From: Betaproteobacteria bacterium
GTDB lineage: Bacteria > Pseudomonadota > Gammaproteobacteria > Burkholderiales > Burkholderiaceae
Direction: 5' to 3'
Length of the DNA: 15,481 nucleotides
Assembly (NCBI GenBank): GCA_009921765.1
Contig: RFXC01000093.1
Coordinates: 1-15,481 of the forward strand
This document shows positions 1 through 6,641 of the stretch, one piece after another; positions within the stretch are counted from its first letter, which is position 1, and every line of letters begins with the position of its first letter. Both the position numbers and the translations under genes were made by a program. Under the pieces are notes generated by a model. The model made no database searches and had not been told where the DNA came from. It was given only the letters and a program-made list of their open reading frames with translations.

Positions 1-325
1 TCGCGCCCCGGGGCGCGACTGGCTTGACCGGTGGCTGCGCAACGGAGGCGACCAGCTTCTTGCGGGGGGCCGGTTTCGCGGCGGTCTTGCCCGCAGCCTT
101 TGGGGCACGCGAGGGTGCCTTGCGTTTGCCAGCTACGGGCTCAGGCGCCCTGGCCCGGCGTGCGCGCGCAGCCGGTGGCGCGCCTTCCGAGATCTCCTCG
201 ACCGGTGGGGCTACCGTAACTGCCCGGCTCGTCGAGGCTTTCCGGCCAGGCGCAGCGGCCCGAGCGGCGGGTGCCTTCTCGGGGGCCTTTCGTCGAGCTT
301 GTGCGGCGGCGGGGCTGCGGGGCAT
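1..325 (-). CDS. Partial basic Lys/Arg/Ala/Pro-rich protein, N-terminus only
   Basis: An uninterrupted minus-strand frame runs from an ATG at 325 to the left window edge (108 codons, no stop seen). The visible part is low complexity. It is dominated by Ala, Pro, Arg and Lys, with AAK/APK/KAP-type repeats such as GKTAAKPAPRKK near residues 81-92 and a short acidic patch (VEEISEG) near residues 43-49. It has no signal peptide or membrane segment. This composition is typical of histone-H1-like tails or of disordered basic extensions on nucleic-acid-binding, phasin-like or other proteins. The domain that would name it lies outside the window, so I give no function. The opposite strand also has an open frame here, but its product has no recognisable character. 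A promoter-like pair at 361-389 gives a short leader and supports this strand and start. No good Shine-Dalgarno precedes the ATG. Confidence 0.6.
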   Translation of the reverse strand, partial: MPRSPAAAQARRKAPEKAPAARAAAPGRKASTSRAVTVAPPVEEISEGAPPAARARRARAPEPVAGKRKAPSRAPKAAGKTAAKPAPRKKLVASVAQPPVKPVAPRGA

Positions 326-360
326 AGGAGAAATCCGGTCAGGAAAACGGACAGCCCCCG

Positions 361-389
361 AATGTAGATCGCGCCCGTGACTCGCGCAA
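361..389 (-). promoter_or_regulatory. Candidate sigma-70 promoter for the basic partial gene
   Basis: On the minus strand, TTGCGC (384-389) is followed after exactly 17 bases by TACATT (361-366), a reasonable -35/-10 pair. Transcription would start near 354, about 29 bases upstream of the ATG at 325. The 326-501 gap otherwise shows only GC-rich sequence with a small CGACCC direct repeat and no clear terminator for the CoA-transferase gene ending at 502. Confidence 0.4.
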
Positions 390-501
390 ACGCGGCAGCG
401 GTAACGTGTCGCGCCCGCGCGACCCAACGCCTGGGCGACCCGGCGACCCAGACCCCTTCGAACCGACCGTGAGCGAACCGCCCAGGGGCGCAGCCAGGGG
501 C

Positions 502-2607
502 TCAGCCGGTACCCAGCTCGCGAAGAATGTCTGCGCTATCCAGACCCAGCGCCCGGGCCGGGACCGGGACGGGCTCGGGGCATGACGCAAACTGCGCCGG
601 GCAGCGGATCACGGCCTGCTCGGAGTTGTCCTCGGCACGTGCCTCCATCCAGAGGGGGCGGGCCAGCGTCTGGGGGGCATGCACCACATCGAGCATGCCC
701 AGCACTGGAACCGTCCGCTTGTCATCAGAATCAACCCCTCCAGGCTGAAGACGATAGCCTGCGCTGTCGGCGAGCACGACGGGCGGTGCCGCCAACTCCC
801 GACCATTCCAGGCAATCTGCGTGGCCCAGGCGCAGATGTCCTGCATGGACAGATCGATGAATTGGCCCAGGCCCGAGCGTCGCCGGTCCTCGAGCGCAGC
901 GAGTACTGCAGTGGCCGCGAACGCCGCGCCCATCACGTCGGCGATCGAAGGACCGGTTTTCATCGGCACGTGACCGGCGCGATTCAGATCCATCAGGCCC
1001 GACATCGCCTGTACGACCGTGTCAAACGCCGGGCGGCCCTGATAGATCGAATCGACGCCGAACCCCGAGATCGAACAGGCGACCAGCCTGGGATTGAGCC
1101 GATGGAGCGCCTCAGGGGTGAGGCCCTTGCGGGCCAGCGCCCCGGGCCGGAGGTTCTCGATCAGCACATCGCAGCCCGCGATCAGGGTTTTCAGCCGCTC
1201 GAGATCGCCGGGGTCCGCAATATCCAGCACCAGCGAACGCTTGTCGGCGTTCTGAAATGAAAAGAACACCGCCCGACCGTCTTTCAGCGGGGGCCAGTGC
1301 CGTACCGCCTCGCCATCGGGCGGCTCGAGCTTGATAACCTCGGCGCCGAGCGCGGCCAGCTGGCGCGAGGCGGCTGGTGCGGTGGTGTAGTGGCCGATCT
1401 CGAGCACCCGAATGCCCGACAACGGTCGCTCGGATGAACTGGCCGCAGGCTCGGACGGCGCCGCGGTCACCCCGCGGGCGTGGAGGAGTTCGAGGATCAG
1501 CGTCCGATCGGCGTCGGTAGCGCTCAATGCGGCGGGTGCAAGGCCGGACAGCCTACTCATGCGAAACGGCGAACCCGCCACATGGACGGTACGCCCGGCC
1601 GCATCCGTGGCCTGACGGATCATTGCGCGGTGGTCGAGATTGGCCTCGCGCGGATAGTCCTCGATGGGAGCGATCGGGCCGCAGGGAATACCCGCCGCGG
1701 CAAATTCCCGAACACAGGCGGTGATCGTGTGCTCGCCGATCCAGGACTGGATGAGTGCATCCATCTCGTCGATGTGCGCCATGCGCTCGGCAATGGTGGG
1801 GAAGCGCGCGGCGAGCTGCCGGCCGGTCTGGCCCATCAGGCCACAAATCCGTTGCCACTGGTCGTCGTTGCCTGCGCACACCAGTACCCATCCGTCGCTT
1901 GCGCGATAGACGTTCCAGGGGGCCGACAGCGGGTGACGATTACCCACGCGATTGGCGGCTTTTCGGACACCGCCCAGTGCGGCCGGCAGGAAGGTGGTCA
2001 TGGCGCTGAACGCGGCATCGTAGAGTGCGACGCTTGTGCGCTGGAGCCCGGCACCGGACAGGCGCAGTGAGGCGATGACCGCACCCGCAGCGTGAATGCC
2101 TGCGAGGTGCTCCAGAAGAGGCAGCATGACGGGCATGGGCGGCGCATCGGGTGTGCCGGTGGCGTCCATCATGCCGCTCAATGCCTGGATCTGGATGTCC
2201 GTGGCAGCCCATCCTGCGTAGGGGCCAGTGGCCCCGAAGGCGGTGATGTCACAGTGCACTGCGCGCGGCGAGCTGGCAGGCGCTGAATCGGACCGATACG
2301 CAAGCGGGTCAGCGTCGCTGCAGGTCAGGGCAACGTCGCTGGCCGCGGTGAGCTGCTGCAAGAGCAGACGGTCAGCCGGCTCGCGGGCGTTGATGGCGAT
2401 GCAGAGCTTGCCCGCCGCAAGCGGCAGCCGATGCCGCCATTTGGGCTGCGCGAACGATCCTTCTTCAGTCGATTCTGCGCAGATCACCGTTGCGCCGAGC
2501 TGCGCGAGCAGCGACCCGGCAACGGCTGCGCTGATGCGCGTGCCCGCTTCCAGGACGACGATGCCTTTGAGGGGGGCGCTGGCGGGCAGGGCATCGTGCT
2601 GGGTCAT
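502..2607 (-). CDS. Tandem CaiB/BaiF family (class III) CoA-transferase
   Basis: This 701-residue protein carries two class III CoA-transferase domains. The first covers about residues 12-380 and opens with LKGIVVLEAG. The second covers about 395-701 and opens with LSGIRVLEIG. The family moves CoA between organic acids in the cytoplasm; the substrates cannot be read from sequence. In domain 2 the expected catalytic Asp sits in the SIADVMGAAFAA segment (D557). The ungapped equivalent in domain 1, LLEHLAGIHAAG, has Glu (E166), so domain 1 may be catalytically altered. Domain 2 looks about 90 residues shorter than a usual 400-residue unit, with its C-terminal third condensed. Two-domain fusions are known, for example DddD, but identity with that enzyme is not claimed. 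The start chosen is the ATG at 2607 because a perfect TATAAT overlaps the alternative ATG at 2664. The longer 720-residue form remains possible, with GGGAG 11 bases upstream as Shine-Dalgarno. Confidence 0.88.
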   Translation of the reverse strand: MTQHDALPASAPLKGIVVLEAGTRISAAVAGSLLAQLGATVICAESTEEGSFAQPKWRHRLPLAAGKLCIAINAREPADRLLLQQLTAASDVALTCSDADPLAYRSDSAPASSPRAVHCDITAFGATGPYAGWAATDIQIQALSGMMDATGTPDAPPMPVMLPLLEHLAGIHAAGAVIASLRLSGAGLQRTSVALYDAAFSAMTTFLPAALGGVRKAANRVGNRHPLSAPWNVYRASDGWVLVCAGNDDQWQRICGLMGQTGRQLAARFPTIAERMAHIDEMDALIQSWIGEHTITACVREFAAAGIPCGPIAPIEDYPREANLDHRAMIRQATDAAGRTVHVAGSPFRMSRLSGLAPAALSATDADRTLILELLHARGVTAAPSEPAASSSERPLSGIRVLEIGHYTTAPAASRQLAALGAEVIKLEPPDGEAVRHWPPLKDGRAVFFSFQNADKRSLVLDIADPGDLERLKTLIAGCDVLIENLRPGALARKGLTPEALHRLNPRLVACSISGFGVDSIYQGRPAFDTVVQAMSGLMDLNRAGHVPMKTGPSIADVMGAAFAATAVLAALEDRRRSGLGQFIDLSMQDICAWATQIAWNGRELAAPPVVLADSAGYRLQPGGVDSDDKRTVPVLGMLDVVHAPQTLARPLWMEARAEDNSEQAVIRCPAQFASCPEPVPVPARALGLDSADILRELGTG

Positions 2608-2662
2608 GGTGGGTGCGTGATGAAAGGTGAACCGTCGGGTGGGGGCCGGTTGCTGCGAGCGC

Positions 2663-2680
2663 ATTATAGGGAGCGCTCCC
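2663..2680 (-). promoter_or_regulatory. TATAAT -10 box abutting a 12-bp palindromic operator candidate
   Basis: The minus strand reads GGGAGCGCTCCC (2669-2680) directly followed by TATAAT (2663-2668), a perfect consensus -10. The 12-mer is a perfect palindrome centred on CG, the form typical of LacI-family operators. It would fill most of the -35/-10 spacer, an ideal place for repression. The -35 region itself is GC-rich and poor. Alternatively the GGGAG could be a Shine-Dalgarno for an ATG at 2664. No LacI-type regulator is encoded in the window. Confidence 0.45.
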
Positions 2681-2700
2681 GGTGCCCGCGGGGACCCGAC

Positions 2701-2728
2701 CTGAATTCCGGCTCCGGCGCCGGTTCAG
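2701..2728. repeat. Imperfect inverted repeat in the CoA-transferase/lipoprotein divergent region
   Basis: CTGAATTCCGGC (2701-2712) pairs with GCCGGTTCAG (2719-2728) across a 6-base loop, leaving two unpaired T in the left arm. A perfect CCGGCGCCGG palindrome (2714-2723) overlaps it. It lies between two divergent genes, so a regulatory dyad is more likely than a terminator, but no function is shown. Confidence 0.3.
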
Positions 2729-2772
2729 TCTGACCCGTGCGTCCCTCCCGGTTCACTTGGGGCACGGCATCA

Positions 2773-2801
2773 TTGACGCACTCGCCAGCGCCGGTTTAGC
2801 C
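2773..2801 (+). promoter_or_regulatory. Weak promoter candidate for the substrate-binding lipoprotein
   Basis: TTGACG at 2773-2778 is a good -35 match, the best in the 2681-2892 gap. The downstream hexamer at the right distance (TTTAGC or TTAGCC, 2795-2801) is a poor -10. The gap otherwise shows no coding sequence. Confidence 0.25.
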
Positions 2802-2892
2802 TCGCCCCTCGCCCTGCGTCGCCAGGCCGTGGCAGCGCATGTGCCCACGCTGCCGCCAAGACGGCGGTGCGCCAATTTCACGGGAGAGTCCG

Positions 2893-3894
2893 ATGATTCG
2901 TATTTCGCTGGCCCTGATGTCTGCCGCCCTGCTGGCCGGTTGCGCAGCAACTGTCCACCATCCCCCGCCCCCCAACGACCCGGTCACGCTCAAGGTCAAC
3001 GTGTTTCGCGGTTCGAGCAACCTGCCGATCTACCTCGCGCAGGAGAAAGGCTATTTTGCTCGGCGCGGCATCACGGTGGAAATGCAGTTCACCCCGAACT
3101 CCGATGCGCAGCGTCAGGGGCTGGCGGCGGGCCGGTTCGATATCGCGCATGCTGCCATCGACAACGCGATCGCCATGGTCGAGGTTGCCAAGGCCGATGT
3201 CATCATCGTGGCTGGCGGTGACGGCGGCATGAACGAACTGCTGGTTCGTCCGGAAATCAACCGGCCCGCCGATCTCCGCGGCAAGTCCTATGTGGTGGAC
3301 GCGCCCAACACCGCCTACGCGCTCATCGGTCGCAAGATCTTTCGCGAGGCGGGTCTTCGCGAAGGTGTTGACTACAAGCTCGATCCGTTGGGTGGGTCCG
3401 AGGCGCGCACCAATGGCTTGAATGTGCCCGAGCGGGCGGCGACGCTGCTCAATCCGCCGTGGAATTTTCTCGCGCGTGACAAAGGCGCGAAAAGCCTCGG
3501 TCGCACCATTGATCTCTACGGGCCGTATCAGGCAAGCGGCATTTTCGTGATGCGTGCCTGGGCCGGCCGAAACACCCCGGCTCTCGAGCGCTACATCGCA
3601 GCCTATATCGAGGGCTGCCGTCTGGCGCAGGATCCGTCGCAACGCGAACTCGTGTTACGTGTGCTGCAGCGCGAGTTGAAGCTCTCGCCCAAGATTGCGG
3701 AACTGACCTACACCGAGCTCATGACCAAGGGAAGCGGACTGGCCCCTGACTGCGAGTTCGACATGAAGGGCTTCAACAACGTGCTGGCTCTGCGCGCGGA
3801 GATCGAAGGGCAATGGGGCGGCAAGCCGCCCGCGCCCGACAAATACCTCGACCTGAGCATCTACGAGCGAGCGCGCTCGCACGCCCGTCCCTGA
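2893..3894 (+). CDS. ABC transporter substrate-binding lipoprotein, NMT1/THI5-like (SsuA/ThiY type)
   Basis: This 333-residue protein has a lipoprotein signal: a short basic start, a hydrophobic stretch and the lipobox LLAGC with the acylated Cys at residue 17. The next residue is Ala, so outer-membrane sorting or a periplasmic-face anchor is expected. The mature part fits periplasmic binding proteins of the NMT1/SsuA family: a first strand (TLKVNVFRG), the typical LPIYLAQEKGYFARRGITVEM segment in two halves, then QGLAAGRFDIAHA and the second-lobe ADLRGKSYVV. Relatives bind thiamine precursors, sulfonates, nitrate or aromatic acids; the ligand here cannot be told. The ATG at 2893 is chosen because GGGAGAG lies just upstream and it begins the signal peptide exactly. 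No permease or ATPase gene adjoins it, so it is an orphan receptor. A strong hairpin follows its stop codon. Confidence 0.85.
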   Translation: MIRISLALMSAALLAGCAATVHHPPPPNDPVTLKVNVFRGSSNLPIYLAQEKGYFARRGITVEMQFTPNSDAQRQGLAAGRFDIAHAAIDNAIAMVEVAKADVIIVAGGDGGMNELLVRPEINRPADLRGKSYVVDAPNTAYALIGRKIFREAGLREGVDYKLDPLGGSEARTNGLNVPERAATLLNPPWNFLARDKGAKSLGRTIDLYGPYQASGIFVMRAWAGRNTPALERYIAAYIEGCRLAQDPSQRELVLRVLQRELKLSPKIAELTYTELMTKGSGLAPDCEFDMKGFNNVLALRAEIEGQWGGKPPAPDKYLDLSIYERARSHARP

Positions 3895-3900
3895 GTTGTA

Positions 3901-3924
3901 GCGGCCCGCCGTAATGCGGGCCGC
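3901..3924. terminator. Hairpin terminator between convergent genes
   Basis: GCGGCCCGC (3901-3909) and GCGGGCCGC (3916-3924) form a perfect 9-bp GC-rich stem with a CGTAAT loop, seven bases after the lipoprotein stop codon. No U-tract follows on the plus strand, so it is either a weak intrinsic terminator or an RNA 3'-end stabiliser. It could serve both convergent genes. Confidence 0.6.
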
Positions 3925-3987
3925 GCTCCTCTGCAAATGCCGTGCGGGAGGCCGGCACCCGGAGGCGGTGTCAGCCTGTCGCGCGAA

Positions 3988-4965
3988 CTACTCTGCTCGC
4001 GCGCCCGACTTGCGCACCACATCGCCCCATTTGCTGATCTCTGCGGCCTGATATGTGGTGAGCTGCTCGGGCGTGCTCAGCTGGGCGTCCAGTCCCAGCT
4101 TGTGCAAGCGCTCCTGGACCTCAGGCAGCCGATAGACGCGCAGGACCTCCTGGTGCAGACGATCGATCGCTGAACGCGGTGTGCCAGCGGGCGCGAACAT
4201 TGCAAACCAGGTGACCGCTTCAAACCCGGGAATGGTCTCGGCGACCGTTGGGATCTCGGGCGCGGAAGGCGAGCGCTTGAGGGTGGTCACGGCGACCGCG
4301 CGGATCTTCCCCTCGCGTGCCATCGGCAATGCGGAGGGCATGTTGTCGAACATCAGCTGGATGTTGCCGCCAACCAGATCGGGAATGGCGAATTGCCGGC
4401 CCTTGTAGGGCACATGCGTCATGGTGGTGCCGGTCATTGACTTGAACAGCTCGCCCGATACATGGACAGAGGTCCCCACGCCCGGCGAGCCGAACGACAG
4501 CTTGTCGGGGTTGGCTTTCATGTAGCTGATCAGGTCGCCCACCGTCTTCACCGGAAGATTGTTGTTGACCACCAGAAGGTTCGGGGCAGACGCCACCAAC
4601 GATACGGGCGTGAAGTCTCGCACCATGTCGTAGGGCATCTTCGCGTAGAGGGCGCCGTTGATGGCGTGTGTGCCCACCGTGCCCATCACCAGGGTATAGC
4701 CGTCCGGCGCCGCCTTGGCCACAAACTCGGCGCCGATATTGCCGCCCGCGCCCGGTTTGTTGTCGACGACCACTGGCTGACCGAGTTGCGCCTTTTCGCT
4801 GAACAATCGCGCCAGGATGTCGGGCGCGCCGCCGGTGGGAAAGGTCACCACCAGACGGACGGGGCGGCTGGGCCAGGCTTGGGCACTTGTTTCTGCGGGT
4901 ATGAGGGCTACCCCGGCAAGCAGCAGGGCAGCAGAGAGCGCGGTGGATCGGATTGAGCGGCGCAT
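3988..4965 (-). CDS. Bug-family tripartite tricarboxylate transporter substrate-binding protein
   Basis: This 325-residue periplasmic binding protein of the Bug/TctC family captures organic acids such as carboxylates for TTT transporters or sensing. A Sec signal peptide is clear: MRRSIRS, a hydrophobic core, then cleavage after TSAQA (about residue 30). The mature protein begins with the family hallmark WPSRPVRLVVTFPTGGAPD. It continues with LGQPVVVDNKPGAGGNIG (about 61-78), the APDGYTLVMGT turn, FTPVSLVA, and VPYKG/DLVGGNIQLMFDN. The segment before LGQP looks a few residues shorter than usual. The ATG at 4965 is preceded by AAGGAG at ideal spacing, so the longer upstream frame is rejected. 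No TctA/TctB membrane genes adjoin it, which is common for Bug proteins in betaproteobacteria. It lies 94 bases downstream of a response regulator on the same strand and could be co-transcribed with it. Confidence 0.92.
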   Translation of the reverse strand: MRRSIRSTALSAALLLAGVALIPAETSAQAWPSRPVRLVVTFPTGGAPDILARLFSEKAQLGQPVVVDNKPGAGGNIGAEFVAKAAPDGYTLVMGTVGTHAINGALYAKMPYDMVRDFTPVSLVASAPNLLVVNNNLPVKTVGDLISYMKANPDKLSFGSPGVGTSVHVSGELFKSMTGTTMTHVPYKGRQFAIPDLVGGNIQLMFDNMPSALPMAREGKIRAVAVTTLKRSPSAPEIPTVAETIPGFEAVTWFAMFAPAGTPRSAIDRLHQEVLRVYRLPEVQERLHKLGLDAQLSTPEQLTTYQAAEISKWGDVVRKSGARAE

Positions 4966-5059
4966 GTAGGTGGTCTCCTTGGCAAGCGGGCCTTTCTGGG
5001 TGAAGCAGGCCTGAGACCGGATTGTAGAGCGAGCTTTTCCGCGCGCGCCGACGCGATGC

Positions 5060-5764
5060 TCAGGCAACCCGCGTGATCGCCCCACACAGCATGTAGCCGG
5101 CGCCGCGAATCGACTGGATGCTGAAGTCGTCGGCCAAGACCTTTCGCCGCAGGCGGTTGACCAGCATGTCAACCGACCGATCACTTGCGTTGAACCGTTC
5201 CCGCTGCTGGACCGCGTCCATGATGCGGTCCCGCGTGAGCACCTGATTGGCGTTTCGCACCAGGAGTTCGATCAGGCGGTGCTCGGCCGTGGTGAGTGCA
5301 ATGTCGGCGCCGTCGATTCGGATGGCCCGTCGGGCCGCGTCAAACAGGCAGGAGCCGATCGCCCAGCTGCCCGGATGCTCGAGGGAACGCTGCGATGGTC
5401 TGCTGCGTTCCAACGCGATTCGCAGGCGCAGCTGCAATTCACGCGGTTCGACGGGCTTCACCAGGTAGTCGTCGGCGCCCACTTCGAGTCCGATCACCCG
5501 GTCGATGGGTTCGCCGCGTGCGCTCACAATCAGGACAGGAAAACGCTGTTCGACCCGCCAGCGCCGCACCAGGTCGAGGCCGTTATCTTCGCCGAGGACC
5601 AGGTCGACAATGGCCACGTCGGGCGGGGTGCGCGCTGCGATTCGGAGGGCGTCAGCCACCGATCGCGCGCTTTGAAAAACATAACCGACGCCCTCGACCA
5701 GGTGTCGGGTAAGGCCGAGGCTGACGGGATCGTCATCAACGACCAGAACTACGGGCTTGAGCAT
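5060..5764 (-). CDS. OmpR/PhoB-family response regulator transcription factor
   Basis: This 234-residue cytoplasmic two-component regulator has a receiver domain (about 1-118) and a winged-helix DNA-binding domain (about 135-230). Receiver landmarks are the acidic DDD at 10-12, the phospho-acceptor D54 in DVAIVDLVLG, S81 in VLIVSARG and K103 in DYLVKPVEP. The output domain shows LTTAEHRLIELL, the recognition-helix region RSVDMLVNRLRRK and the wing IRGAGYML. This subtype resembles TorR/ArcA-like regulators, but the exact orthologue is uncertain. The ATG at 5764 is preferred: AGCAGG lies about 10 bases upstream and an extended -10 at 5819-5827 predicts a start of transcription near 5812. A GTG at 5800 would add 12 residues. 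No histidine kinase gene is beside it, so it is an orphan here. Confidence 0.93.
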   Translation of the reverse strand: MLKPVVLVVDDDPVSLGLTRHLVEGVGYVFQSARSVADALRIAARTPPDVAIVDLVLGEDNGLDLVRRWRVEQRFPVLIVSARGEPIDRVIGLEVGADDYLVKPVEPRELQLRLRIALERSRPSQRSLEHPGSWAIGSCLFDAARRAIRIDGADIALTTAEHRLIELLVRNANQVLTRDRIMDAVQQRERFNASDRSVDMLVNRLRRKVLADDFSIQSIRGAGYMLCGAITRVA

Positions 5765-5818
5765 TTGAAACAACCTGCTCGCGGGGGAACAGGTATCCAC
5801 TGTGTCGACAAGCCTGTG

Positions 5819-5886
5819 AGTGTAGCAAAAACATTCGAAATCAGCTGTAAATATTTGTTTTCAGTCAAGTATTTTTATTTTCGAAT
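5819..5886 (-). promoter_or_regulatory. AT-rich promoter and possible autoregulatory region of the response regulator
   Basis: The minus strand carries TGCTACACT (5819-5827), an extended -10 motif. Upstream is TTGACT at 5863-5868, which is too far away to be a classical -35 for it. Two copies of the palindrome-containing octamer, ATTCGAAA (5833-5840) and TTTCGAAT (5879-5886), form an inverted pair 46 bases apart, the first overlapping the promoter. The whole stretch of about 80 bases is strikingly AT-rich in an otherwise GC-rich window. Binding by this regulator itself is inference. Confidence 0.5.
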
Positions 5887-5936
5887 TCTCCGATGTTTGA
5901 CGGCACGCAAACTGGTCAGGGCGCTCCGCCCCCGGC

Positions 5937-6572
5937 TTAGCGACCGAGCAGCCAGCCCGCAGCAAACGCAGCCACAATCGCTACCCACCAGACCCAGCTC
6001 GAGGTGCCGGCTGACGGCGCCGATGACTGAGTCGTGGCCGGTGCAGTGGCCGGCGCGGCTGCGGCGCTGGGGGCGTTGGTTTCAGCCGCTGGCTCGGATG
6101 CGGGCGCCGCAGTGGCGACCGGCGGCGCAAAGCGCTTCACGAGCTCGGCCTCGAAGCGGCTGAAAAACTCTTCGGCGAGCGACTTGGCCACCCCATCGAT
6201 CAGCCGCTGACCGATCTGGGCCAGCTTGCCGCCCACGGTGGACTTCACCGTGTAGCGAAGTTCGACGCCCTGTTCGTTGGGTACCAGGAGTACCTGCGAC
6301 TCGCCCTTGCCGAAGCCGGCCGCACCCCCCTGGGCGTCGAAACGGAGCGCGTAGGACTCGGGCACGACGATATCGGCGAGTGTCACTTTGCCGTTGAAGC
6401 GCGCGGACACGGGGCCGATGCGGATCGCCACCACGATGGCGTAGGTGTTGTCGGCGGTGAGCTCGAATTTTTCGCACCCGGTGATGCAGCGCTTGAGGAT
6501 CTCGGGATCGTTGAGGGCATCCCAGGCCTGTTCGCGGGTGACGGCGAGCTGACGGCTGCCTTGCATGTCCAT
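5937..6572 (-). CDS. CoxG-like SRPBCC-family protein with C-terminal membrane anchor
   Basis: This 211-residue protein has an N-terminal SRPBCC/Bet v1-like CoxG domain (about 1-148). It opens with the family pattern MDMQGSRQLAVTREQAWDALNDPEILKRCITGC and includes GKVTLADIVVPESYAL, the Gly-rich GGAAGFGKGES and the C-terminal helix GGKLAQIGQRLIDG. A low-complexity Ala/Pro/Thr/Ser linker (about 149-190) joins it to a single hydrophobic helix with Trp residues and a terminal Arg (about 193-211), so it is probably tail-anchored to the inner membrane. CoxG proteins are linked to CO dehydrogenase and related molybdenum hydroxylases, in recruiting or maturing the enzyme. No such enzyme is encoded nearby, so the partner is unknown. 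It sits 69 bases downstream of galU on the same strand and may share its transcript. Either of the two early Met codons is a possible start. Confidence 0.85.
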   Translation of the reverse strand: MDMQGSRQLAVTREQAWDALNDPEILKRCITGCEKFELTADNTYAIVVAIRIGPVSARFNGKVTLADIVVPESYALRFDAQGGAAGFGKGESQVLLVPNEQGVELRYTVKSTVGGKLAQIGQRLIDGVAKSLAEEFFSRFEAELVKRFAPPVATAAPASEPAAETNAPSAAAAPATAPATTQSSAPSAGTSSWVWWVAIVAAFAAGWLLGR

Positions 6573-6641
6573 GATGGGGTTCCGGCTGAGTGAAGGTCTG
6601 GTGAGGGACCCGGAGAAACGGTGGATGAAGCGCCTGCGAGT

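Noticed and set aside
24..380. Plus-strand frame at the left edge
   Set aside because: The minus strand gives a coherent basic repeat protein with a promoter-like pair; the plus frame is GC-driven. This remains somewhat uncertain.
679..1260. Plus-strand frame of 193 codons opposite the CoA-transferase
   Set aside because: It is antisense to conserved CaiB motifs and shows no recognisable domain or start signal.
2878..3642. Long minus-strand frame opposite the substrate-binding lipoprotein
   Set aside because: It is a shadow of a clear gene in high-GC DNA; the plus strand has a lipobox, family motifs and a ribosome-binding site.
3980..4003. CGCGCGA/TCGCGCG hairpin at the 3' end of the Bug gene as a terminator
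   Set aside because: The stem is only 7 bp with a 10-base loop and no U-tract, and it overlaps the coding end; the 3901-3924 hairpin is a better candidate.
4966..5184. N-terminal extension of the Bug protein up to 5184
   Set aside because: It would overlap the response-regulator gene and place a signal peptide internally; AAGGAG upstream of 4965 settles the start.
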